Shown: positions 55,903 through 64,000 of the stretch, piece by piece
How the letters are laid out: each line of letters opens with the position of its first letter
Numbering within the stretch: the first letter of the stretch is position 1
NCBI GenBank assembly: GCA_024711125.1
Contig: JANJTM010000059.1
Coordinates: 62,001 to 126,000 of the forward strand
Origin: Rhodothermales bacterium
Lineage (GTDB): Bacteria > Bacteroidota > Rhodothermia > Rhodothermales > UBA10348
Direction of reading: 5' to 3'
Length of the DNA: 64,000 bases
Notes under the pieces: model-generated
What the model was told of the DNA's origin: nothing
The model's database searches: none
Seen by the model: only the letters and a program-made list of their open reading frames with translations
Position numbers and translations under genes: made by a program

Positions 55903-56808
55903 ATGATCGCCTCCCGCGGGTCCCGATCGGCCGAACCCGTGCTCGGCCTCGCACTCGGCGGGGGCGGAATGCGCGGCTGGGCGCACGTCGGTGTGCTCTC
56001 TGTGCTCGAGGAGCGAGGATTGCGACCGGACCTCGTGGTGGGAAGCAGCGCCGGCGCGCTGATCGGCGCGTACTATGCCAAGGGGCTGCCGGTCCCGGAG
56101 ATGGTGCGCCTGATGCGCGGACAGCGAACGGCCTCCCTGTTCGGGCTGCGGCTCGACGGAGCGGCGCTGCTCGACACCGACGATCTGCGCGACCTGTTGG
56201 TAGAGCAGCTGGGCGACGTACAGATCGAGGATCTCGAGCTCCCGTTCGCGGTCGTGGCCACCGAACTCGCGAGCGGAAAGGAGGTCGTGATCGACAGGGG
56301 TCCGGTCGTCGACGCCATTCTCGCCTCGAGCGCCATGCCCGGCATCTTCGCGCCCGTTCGCCGGGGTGACCGTCTCCTGGTGGACGGCGGCATCTGCAAC
56401 AACGTTCCGACCAGCGTACTGGTCAGCCGCGGCGCGCGTTACACCATCGCCGTTCGGCTCCACCGGGACGAGGAACGGTTCGACGGTGTTCCGTCCTCGC
56501 CCGAGCGCTCCGTGTCCAACTCGCTCTGGGCCGATCGCCTCGCCAAGACGATCCGCCGGGATCCGTCCCTGCCAAGCGGTTTCGAGGTCATCAGCCGCGT
56601 GATGGAGTTGACCGTCGCCAAGCTCGAGCGCTACCGCCTGCAGGCGTACCCGCCCGATGTGCTGATCCGACCGGAGGTCGGCCACGTGCGCACGCTGGCC
56701 TTCTCTGAAGAGCGCGAAGACATCTACGAAGCGGGACGCGAGGCGGCGCTCGCCGGCGGAGACCTCCTGGACCGTCTCGCCGGACGCGTGGCGGCGGCAC
56801 GCGGATGA
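55903..56808 (+). CDS. patatin-like phospholipase family protein
   Basis: VLGLALGGGGMRGWAHVGVLSVLEERGLRPDLVVGSSAGALIGAYYAKG (GGGxRG and GxSxG); LLVDGGICNNVPTSVL (DGG). Confidence 0.95.
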   Translation: MIASRGSRSAEPVLGLALGGGGMRGWAHVGVLSVLEERGLRPDLVVGSSAGALIGAYYAKGLPVPEMVRLMRGQRTASLFGLRLDGAALLDTDDLRDLLVEQLGDVQIEDLELPFAVVATELASGKEVVIDRGPVVDAILASSAMPGIFAPVRRGDRLLVDGGICNNVPTSVLVSRGARYTIAVRLHRDEERFDGVPSSPERSVSNSLWADRLAKTIRRDPSLPSGFEVISRVMELTVAKLERYRLQAYPPDVLIRPEVGHVRTLAFSEEREDIYEAGREAALAGGDLLDRLAGRVAAARG

Positions 56809-56815
56809 CGCGGGC

Positions 56816-59800
56816 TCACGCGCCCGGTCCGGCCTCCCGCTGCAGCAGCTCGAAGTACCGGCGGATCAGCTCCCGGTAATCGGGCGCGTAGCCGCTCTCG
56901 AGTGCGCGGATGAGGTCGCGCCTCAGCCGCTCGACCCGCTCGTCCGGAGTCAGCGCCGCTGGGCTGCCCCTCGGCACGTCCTCGCCCGATCGGCTCTCTC
57001 GTCGGCGCTCGCGACCGCGCTCCTGCAGCGACTGCGTGGCCTCGAGCAGCCGCGTCAGGATCTGCTGCTGCCGCTGGGCGGTGCGGGCGGACGGCCGCAT
57101 CTGCTGCAGTTCCTCGATCGTGTCGAGCATCTGGTCGGCGATGCGTTCCAGGTCGCCGAGCGTCCGGTTGCGAAGCGAGCGGTCCCGCGACAGTTCCCGG
57201 AGCTCGTCCCGCAGGCGCCGCTGCTGCTCGGCCATCTGCCGCATGCGCTCGGCGGCATCCTGCGACAGGCGGTTTCCCGCCATGTCGTTCAGCATCTGCT
57301 GGATCTGCCGGTTCAGTTCCTGCTGCTGCCCCGCCATGTCCTGCAGTTGCTGCATCATCTGCTCCATGGACATGCCGCTTCCGCCCGATTGGCCGTTCTG
57401 CATCTGGTCCATGAGGTCGGCGAGGAGCAGGGCCAGTTCATTCAACTGGGTCATCGCCGCTTTCTGGTGGCCGGCGGCCCGCGCCGGAACGCGTTCCGTC
57501 ATGGCCTCGACGGCGTTGCCCATCTCGAGCGCCGACTCTCCCGCGAACGCCTGGATGTCTCGGCCCATCTGCGGGACCTGGCGGGCCAGCGACCGTAAGG
57601 TGTCGGTCACGGTGTGCAGGCCGTCCTGGAGCCTCGACTGTGCCTGGGCCGATTCGCGCAGGCGGGGATTCTCGCCGGAAAGCCGCTGGACCTCCACCCG
57701 AAGCGCCTCCTGGTCGCGGGAGAGGGCGAGCACGTCGTCGAGCGCCCGGCGCAGGGCGGCCACGTTGACCTGCATCTGCTGCCCCTGCATGCCGGCGCGC
57801 ATCTGCTGCAGCTGCCGGGAAAGCTGCTCGAGTTCCTCGCCCATCTGCTGCTGACCCTGGCGCGCCGGTTCGAGGTCATCGTTCCGCAGCTGCTGCGCGT
57901 TTTCCTGCATCCGGCGGTCGAGGTCCCGGCCGCGGGTCTGTTCGGTAAGATCCTGCATGGAGCGCTGCGGCGCGTTGCGCACGTCCTGCATGCGCTGCCG
58001 GGCCTCCTCCATGCGGCGCTCGAGTTCGGCCATCTCCTGGGCGGCGCGCTCCTGTTCCTCGGCCAGGCGGGCTGCCGCCGTGGAATCGGGTGTCCCGCCG
58101 GCCTCGCGACGTTCCTCCTCGAGGCCCGTCCGCTCCGCGAGATCCCGTTCCGTGCGCGCGAGATCCTCGGCGCGGCGCGCGGTTTCGTCGAGCTCCTGCT
58201 GCACGCGCAGCGAGCGGAACAACTCGAGCGTACGGTCGAGCCGCTCGCGGTACTGCTCCTCGCTGAACTCGAAGCGCTCCATGGCTTCCTGCATGCGACC
58301 GGGATCGAGCTGCTGCATCGCTTCCTGCAGTTGGCGAAGCGCCTCGGCCAGCTCGGGGGAGGAGATCTCCCGGGCCACTTCCTGCAGCTCACGGAACAGT
58401 TCGAGCGTCTCTTCGCTGACGAGACGATTCTCCTCCATCTCCCGCACCGATTCCTCGATCGCCTCGGCCACGCTCTCGACAGATTCCTCCAGCTCCTGGC
58501 GACGTTCCTCCAACCGCTCGGCGGCGCGCCTGTCCTGCCAGTCGGCCTCGGGTTTCGCGCGGAGATCCTCCCGAAGCCGATCGAATTCCTCGCGCAGGGT
58601 GCCCGCGTCCTCCGACAGGCGCTCGAGTTCGTCCTCGGTCGTGTCCTGGTCTTCCCGCAGCGCATCGTACCGCTCGGCGAGCGAAGGCACGGTGACCCGC
58701 AATTCGGGGGAAAACGCGGCCTTGGGTCCCGAAACGTCGTCATTGTCCTCGACGCGAAGCCGGAAGGCGACCACGTCGCCGGGCATGGGATCCCTCCCCC
58801 GCGTCGCCGCGACGTCCCACTCGTGCGATCCCGCCTGTTCGGGCGCCGCGGGATCGGCCAGTTCCAGCGGCACGCGGGACCACGAGGAATCCGGATCGCC
58901 GAACCTGCTCTCGGTCAGGCGGAATTCCAGCGCGATCGCGCGGAACCCGAAATCGTCGGCGAGCCGCCAACCGAGCGGGACGATCCCGCTCTCCTCCAGC
59001 TCGACGTCTCCGACGGGGTACTCCCAGGAGACCACCGGAAACGCGTCCTCGAGCACGTCTATCGTGTAGCGAACCGATCCGTCTCCCCGCACCGAGTCGG
59101 TCGACACGACCTCGACGCTCCACTCGCCCTGCCGGCGCACGGTGAACGTGCCCGAGACGCTTCGGCCGTCGATGCGCATCGGCGTCGGCGGGGCTTCGGT
59201 GACGAGGAGTCGGCCCGTCGCTATTTCCGGGCCGGAAACGACGGCCTCGACATCGACCCGGGTGCCGGGAAGCGCCGCGATATCCCCACGGTCGACGTCC
59301 AGGGCCTCCGGCGGGCGGCGGGTGTACGCCGGGTGGCGCAGCACCACCTGCAGGCGGCCGACCACCGGTCGATCGATAACCCGGGCCTCGAACCACGCCG
59401 ACAGGACCTCGTCTGCCACGACCCGGTACCGGAAACCGCGGCGCAGGTTCGTGAACGTGTGGGACGCCCGGCCCGAATCGACGGGCAACTCGAGGCCCGA
59501 CACGAGATCCTCTCCCTCGAGGCGGACCTCGAGCACCGTGCGGGTCGGCAGCGCCACGCCCGCCAGGATGGCTTCCACGCGGAGGTCCGCGCCTTTCACG
59601 AGATCCACGTCGCCGGGCGAGACCGTGAGCGTGAAGGCAGCGGGTCGTGCATAGGCCGAGCCCGCGTCGACGAGACGGGCCGAGGCCGACACGAACGATC
59701 CCGGCGCCACGACCAGCCACACGACGAGCGGGACGGCCGGCGCGGCCAGCCATCGGGATCGGCGTATCACGCCCGAATAATCGTCCACCTCGGAGAAACG

Positions 59801-60238
59801 GACGTGCGCGAGCGACGCCTCGAGCGCACGAGCGGCCCGGGCCACGAGGACGGCCGGCGCCTCGGAATGCCGACCCCCGGTCAGTTGCAGCCAGTTCAGG
59901 AGCCGGTCGCCGACCTCCGGGAATCTTCGACCGACGCCCAGGGCGACCTCGTCGTCCGGAATGGGATCGACGAATCGGGCCCAGCGGGCCGCGGGCCAGG
60001 CCACGCGTACCAGGAGCATTCCGCCCGTGGCGACGAGGAAGAGGGCGAGCGCGGCCACGCGTCCGGCCGACGGCATCCACGCGGCCGCTTCGATCGCCGC
60101 CGCGGCCAGCCACGCGCACAGGGCGAGCGTCGCCGTCTCGGTGAGCCCGCGCAGCACGTCCACTCGCGCCAACCGGCGCCGCGCCTGTCGCAGGCCGGCA
60201 TCCAGGGGTGATGCGGAGTGGTCTCTTCGGGCGTTCAC
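56816..60238 (-). CDS. DUF4175-like large membrane-anchored coiled-coil protein
   Basis: 1140 aa: N-terminal TM segments, beta-rich extracytoplasmic region (VSWEYPVGDVELEESGIVPLGWRLADDFGFRAIALEFRLTE), then about 500 aa of E/R/Q-rich coiled coil. Confidence 0.75.
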   Translation of the reverse strand: MNARRDHSASPLDAGLRQARRRLARVDVLRGLTETATLALCAWLAAAAIEAAAWMPSAGRVAALALFLVATGGMLLVRVAWPAARWARFVDPIPDDEVALGVGRRFPEVGDRLLNWLQLTGGRHSEAPAVLVARAARALEASLAHVRFSEVDDYSGVIRRSRWLAAPAVPLVVWLVVAPGSFVSASARLVDAGSAYARPAAFTLTVSPGDVDLVKGADLRVEAILAGVALPTRTVLEVRLEGEDLVSGLELPVDSGRASHTFTNLRRGFRYRVVADEVLSAWFEARVIDRPVVGRLQVVLRHPAYTRRPPEALDVDRGDIAALPGTRVDVEAVVSGPEIATGRLLVTEAPPTPMRIDGRSVSGTFTVRRQGEWSVEVVSTDSVRGDGSVRYTIDVLEDAFPVVSWEYPVGDVELEESGIVPLGWRLADDFGFRAIALEFRLTESRFGDPDSSWSRVPLELADPAAPEQAGSHEWDVAATRGRDPMPGDVVAFRLRVEDNDDVSGPKAAFSPELRVTVPSLAERYDALREDQDTTEDELERLSEDAGTLREEFDRLREDLRAKPEADWQDRRAAERLEERRQELEESVESVAEAIEESVREMEENRLVSEETLELFRELQEVAREISSPELAEALRQLQEAMQQLDPGRMQEAMERFEFSEEQYRERLDRTLELFRSLRVQQELDETARRAEDLARTERDLAERTGLEEERREAGGTPDSTAAARLAEEQERAAQEMAELERRMEEARQRMQDVRNAPQRSMQDLTEQTRGRDLDRRMQENAQQLRNDDLEPARQGQQQMGEELEQLSRQLQQMRAGMQGQQMQVNVAALRRALDDVLALSRDQEALRVEVQRLSGENPRLRESAQAQSRLQDGLHTVTDTLRSLARQVPQMGRDIQAFAGESALEMGNAVEAMTERVPARAAGHQKAAMTQLNELALLLADLMDQMQNGQSGGSGMSMEQMMQQLQDMAGQQQELNRQIQQMLNDMAGNRLSQDAAERMRQMAEQQRRLRDELRELSRDRSLRNRTLGDLERIADQMLDTIEELQQMRPSARTAQRQQQILTRLLEATQSLQERGRERRRESRSGEDVPRGSPAALTPDERVERLRRDLIRALESGYAPDYRELIRRYFELLQREAGPGA

Positions 60239-60409
60239 GGTCGGAATTCGCGGTCAGGGTGGCCCGGACCTGAACCCTGAGCATCCGGGCGGGTTTCAGC
60301 GGGACGAACGGTCGGGCCTTCTTGTACGGAGCCGCGACCGGGCTTATCGTTCGCACAGGCGGCCGCGGACCGGTCGATCCGCGGCGCTCGAATCCTCGCC
60401 TCCACTCCC

Positions 60410-61678
60410 ATGAAATCCACGATCGCCATCATCCTCGGCGGCGGCGCCGGAAGCCGGCTGTTCCCCCTCACCCGCGATCGATCGAAGCCCGCCGTCCCGC
60501 TCGCGGGCAAGTACCGTCTCATCGACATTCCCGTTTCGAACTGCATCAATTCGGACATCAACCGGATCTTCGTCCTCACGCAGTTCAATTCGGCGAGCCT
60601 GAACCGGCACATCGCGCAGACCTATCTCTTCGACCGGTACCGGCAGGGGTTCGTCACGATCCTCGCGGCCGAGCAGACCCTGCAGTCGAGCAACTGGTTC
60701 CAGGGAACGGCCGACGCGGTGCGCCAGAGCATGAAGCACGTCGATGCCTACCGGCACGACCACGTGCTGATCCTGTCGGGCGACCAGCTCTACACGATGG
60801 ACTACCGGAAGATGCTCGACTTCCACACCGAGAAGGGAGCCGACCTGACGATCGCGACGATTCCGGTACACGCCAACGACGCGCCCGGCTTCGGCATCAT
60901 GAAGACCGACGACTCGGGCACCATCACCGAGTTCTACGAGAAGCCGAAGCGGGACGAGCTGGGCGACAAGACGAGCCCGGTGTCGGACGCCATGCGGGAG
61001 CAGGGGAGGGTCTACCTGGCGTCCATGGGCATCTACATGTTTTCGGCGGGCATCCTCAGGCGGCTGCTCGAGGAGTCTCCCGACGCGAACGATTTCGGAA
61101 AGCAGATCATCCCCGGGGCCATCGGGGCGCACAAGGTCGTCAGCTATCCCTTCGAGGATTACTGGAGCGACATCGGGACCATCCGGTCGTTCTTCGAGGC
61201 GAACCTCCAACTCGCCCGTCGCAAGCCCGAGTTCGACATGTACAATCCCCGCATGCCGCTGTACACGAACGCGCGCATGCTTCCGCCCGCGAAGATCCAG
61301 TCGTCGTACATCCAGGACTCGATCATCGCCGAAGCCAGCGTCATCGTGAATGCGCAGATCTCGAACTCGGTGATCGGCCTGCGTTCGGTGATCGGGAACA
61401 ACACGACCGTCAAGAACACCATCATGATGGGGTCGGACTACTTCCCGTGGCACAAGCCGGAACTGCGCGACAGCGTGCAGGGCCCCGACCGCCCGGGCAT
61501 CGAGGAGGAGTCCTACGTCGAGGGCGCGATCATCGACCGGAACGTATCGATCGGAAAACGCTGCATCATCAAGAACCGCGACAACGTGCAGGAGCACGAC
61601 GGCGAGAATTTCTACATCCGCGACGGGATCGTGGTCATTCCGAAGAACGTTCGCATTCCCGACGACACCATCATCTGA
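60410..61678 (+). CDS. glgC: glucose-1-phosphate adenylyltransferase
   Basis: STIAIILGGGAGSRLFPLTRDRSKPAVPLAGKYRLIDIPVSNCINSDINRIFVLTQFNSASLNRHI; SGDQLYTMDYRKMLDFH; GFGIMKTDDSG. Confidence 0.98.
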   Translation: MKSTIAIILGGGAGSRLFPLTRDRSKPAVPLAGKYRLIDIPVSNCINSDINRIFVLTQFNSASLNRHIAQTYLFDRYRQGFVTILAAEQTLQSSNWFQGTADAVRQSMKHVDAYRHDHVLILSGDQLYTMDYRKMLDFHTEKGADLTIATIPVHANDAPGFGIMKTDDSGTITEFYEKPKRDELGDKTSPVSDAMREQGRVYLASMGIYMFSAGILRRLLEESPDANDFGKQIIPGAIGAHKVVSYPFEDYWSDIGTIRSFFEANLQLARRKPEFDMYNPRMPLYTNARMLPPAKIQSSYIQDSIIAEASVIVNAQISNSVIGLRSVIGNNTTVKNTIMMGSDYFPWHKPELRDSVQGPDRPGIEEESYVEGAIIDRNVSIGKRCIIKNRDNVQEHDGENFYIRDGIVVIPKNVRIPDDTII

Positions 61679-61704
61679 ATCCCACCCGGATCGGAATCGG
61701 TTCC

Positions 61705-62187
61705 ATGAAGTCCCGTACCGCGTTCACCACCCTGCTCGTCGTCGTTTCCCTGTCGGGCTGCCGGTTCTACGGCAGCGCCGAGACGGTTGCCGGGGCCAAG
61801 GTCGAAATCTCGAACATGCTGGCGTGGGCCGGAACGGAGGCCGACCGCCTTGCCGCCGACCGGGAAGCGCTCCAGGCCGGCGGCCACGCCGCCTCGGCAT
61901 TGGCCCTGTCGGATCTCGAGGGTCGTCTCGCCGCGTTGAAGGCGGACTGGAGCGATCTGGCCGCGTCGGTCGAGGCCTCCTCGTCCCACCGCACCGTGCG
62001 GCACGCCCTGTCGGGCATGATCTCGGAGCGCCAGCGGCACGAGGACGCCTATGTGCGGGTGATCGCGGCGCTCGGCGGGACCGCGGCGGTTCACGGGGCG
62101 CGCCTGTCGCTCGAGCCGACGTTCTGGGTGCGCGCCGCGCATCGGGCCGATCGTCGCGGCGTCCGCGACGTACTCCAGGGCGGATGA
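61705..62187 (+). CDS. small lipoprotein of unknown function
   Basis: MKSRTAFTTLLVVVSLSGCRFYGS lipobox; helical remainder; ATGA overlap with the following TBDR. Confidence 0.65.
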   Translation: MKSRTAFTTLLVVVSLSGCRFYGSAETVAGAKVEISNMLAWAGTEADRLAADREALQAGGHAASALALSDLEGRLAALKADWSDLAASVEASSSHRTVRHALSGMISERQRHEDAYVRVIAALGGTAAVHGARLSLEPTFWVRAAHRADRRGVRDVLQGG

Positions 62188-64000
62188 GCGGACGGATCCG
62201 TCCGGGCGTCCTGCCGTTCGCCGCCCTGTGCGCCTGGAGTCTTGCCTCCGCGTCGATGCCGGGCCGCGCCGTCGCGCAGGAGGCCGATTCGCTCCGGCAC
62301 TACCGCCTCTCCGAGATCGTGGTCGGTGAGTCGGCACCCAGGCGCAGCGAGACCGCCGCCGTTCGCCGGGTTCCGCTCGCCGAGATCGCGAGGTCCGACG
62401 CACAGAGCGTCGCTTCGGTCGCCCGCCTCGTCCCCGCCGCGCACCTGCAGACCAATTCGCGCGGCGAGACGCTGGTTTACCTCCGAGGCGCCGGCGAGCG
62501 CCAGGTAGCGATCTACCTCGACGGCGCGTTGGTGAACGTCCCGTGGGACAACCGCGTGGACCTGGCGCTGCTGCCGTCGGGCATGTTGGGTTCGATCGGA
62601 GTCGCCCACGGCGCTTCGTCGGTGCTGTACGGTACGAATACGGTCGGAGGCGTACTCCTGCTCTCCTCGCGTACGCTCGATCGACCGGGTTCGCTGTCCG
62701 AGGCCGTGTTCTCGGGCGGAAGCGCCGGGTACCGACGGGCCGAGATGCTGCACCTGTCGGATTCGGGGCGCCGTTCTCTCCTCGTGGCCGCGGGCTACGG
62801 GGCGATCGACGGTCAGCCGGTTCCGGCCGGTGCCGAGCTTCCGTTCGAGGCCTCGCGTGGTCTGCGCACGAATACCGACCGGCGGCTCTCGAGCCTCTTC
62901 GTTCGCGGGGCCGCGACGCGCGGAACCACGGTCTTCACCGCGTCGGTGCTGCACGCCGACGGGCGGCAGGGAGTCGCTCCCGAAGGCCACCTGGATCCGG
63001 CCGAGGGCGCCGTTCGGTACTGGCGCTATCCCGTGTGGCGGATGACGCTCGGAACGGTCGGATTGCAGCGGCCGGTCGGAGCCGACGGCGCGCTGCGCGG
63101 GACCACCTGGCTTTCCCGGTTCGAGCAGCGTATCGACCAGTACGGGTCGGTGGCCTATGAACGTCTCGACGCGAGGGAGGACGGCCTGGACTGGACGGCC
63201 GGTACCCGCTGGTCCGTGGATCGGCGCGTCGGGGTCGGCACGGTGGTCGCGGCGGCGACGGGCACCTACAGCCGGCATCTCCAGGACGATTCGGAGCGCG
63301 ACGGGACGGCCCTCGGTCCGGCCGTCCGCACGTCCTATTCCCAGTCGGCTTGGAGCCTCGGTGCCGAGTACCGCGCGCCCGTGTCCGGATCGATGCGCTC
63401 TGCGTTGGGAGCAGGCCTCGAGGGCATCGCCACGCCCGAGACAGGGGACAAGCCCGCGCGCGGCGCCCAGTCTTCGTGGACGATGTCGGCGACGGGCGTC
63501 TTCGACGTGTCGCAGGATGCCTCGATTCGTGTCGCGGCGGGGCGCAAGCTGCGGTTTCCGACCCCACGGGAACTCTTCGGTACGGCGATCGGCCGATTCC
63601 TTCCGGACGACGGCCTGGAGCCCGAATCAGCCTGGACAGCCGACGCGGCATGGGTGCGCAGTTTCGACGAGGCCGAGATCGAAGTGACCGGATTCGTGCG
63701 GCGGACGTTCGATACCATCGACCAGGAGAACGTGCTCGTCGACGGGCGTCGGCTGCGCCGGCGCATCAACCTGGACGGGTCCGTGGCGGCGGGCGTGGAA
63801 ATTGCCGGACGTCTCGAACCCAGGGAAGGGCTCGAACTGGAGGGCCACGCCACCGTGCAGCACGGGAGGATCTACGGTGTCGAAGGACGCACGCGGCCGG
63901 TGGAGAAACCCGGACTCCTCGGGACCGCGATCGCGACGTGGCGGCTTCGAAGGGGGCTCGAGCTGTCCACGCAGGCGACCGTGACGGGCCGTGCCTGGGG
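62184..64000 (+). CDS. TonB-dependent receptor, partial at window edge
   Basis: Signal peptide; YRLSEIVVGESAPRRSETAAVRRVPLAEIARSDAQSVASVARLVPAAHLQTNSRGETLVYLRGAGERQVAIYLDGALVNVPWDNRVDLALLPSGMLGSIGVAHGASSVLYGTNTVGGVLLL plug. Confidence 0.92.
   Translation, partial: MSGRIRPGVLPFAALCAWSLASASMPGRAVAQEADSLRHYRLSEIVVGESAPRRSETAAVRRVPLAEIARSDAQSVASVARLVPAAHLQTNSRGETLVYLRGAGERQVAIYLDGALVNVPWDNRVDLALLPSGMLGSIGVAHGASSVLYGTNTVGGVLLLSSRTLDRPGSLSEAVFSGGSAGYRRAEMLHLSDSGRRSLLVAAGYGAIDGQPVPAGAELPFEASRGLRTNTDRRLSSLFVRGAATRGTTVFTASVLHADGRQGVAPEGHLDPAEGAVRYWRYPVWRMTLGTVGLQRPVGADGALRGTTWLSRFEQRIDQYGSVAYERLDAREDGLDWTAGTRWSVDRRVGVGTVVAAATGTYSRHLQDDSERDGTALGPAVRTSYSQSAWSLGAEYRAPVSGSMRSALGAGLEGIATPETGDKPARGAQSSWTMSATGVFDVSQDASIRVAAGRKLRFPTPRELFGTAIGRFLPDDGLEPESAWTADAAWVRSFDEAEIEVTGFVRRTFDTIDQENVLVDGRRLRRRINLDGSVAAGVEIAGRLEPREGLELEGHATVQHGRIYGVEGRTRPVEKPGLLGTAIATWRLRRGLELSTQATVTGRAW

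Noticed and set aside
57614-60211. 865-aa plus-strand ORF opposite the coiled-coil protein
   Set aside because: L/H-rich mirror of the E/R/Q-rich coiled coil; compositional shadow, not a gene.

Overview
High-GC (by eye) chromosomal window, gene-dense on both strands, about 52 protein-coding genes. I saw no convincing rRNA, tRNA, CRISPR array, prophage or transposase. Most of the window is housekeeping: purD, purE/purK, 5-formyl-THF cyclo-ligase, ffh-rpsP-rimM-trmD-rplS, smpB, a MqnA-like gene, ftsK, comB, gcvT, tyrA (ACT), gcdH, rsgA, topA, ppdK, lon, a CBS-type synthase, an LptF/G permease, sucC, lptD, an ROK kinase, an ftsB/divIC-like gene, eno and glgC. Several features suggest a Bacteroidota/Rhodothermota-type organism: two TonB-dependent receptors, DUF4249- and DUF4270-like lipoproteins, a GWxTD-like protein, a stand-alone GT5 domain, a DUF4175-like coiled-coil protein, and two good -33/-7 (TTTG / TAnnTTTG) promoter matches. 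No single obviously new defence or mobile system is visible. The best leads are uncharacterised envelope and regulatory genes: (i) a tandem pair of paralogous small single-TM/coiled-coil proteins; (ii) the DUF4175-like 1140-aa protein; (iii) a divergent XRE regulator / catalytically dead M16 homologue pair; (iv) a two-gene small-protein cassette next to lon; (v) a GT5-only / DUF4270 / OMP / TPR cluster ending in tandem hairpins before eno; (vi) an orphan ABC ATPase coupled to sucC. Family calls come from reading the translations, not from database searches.
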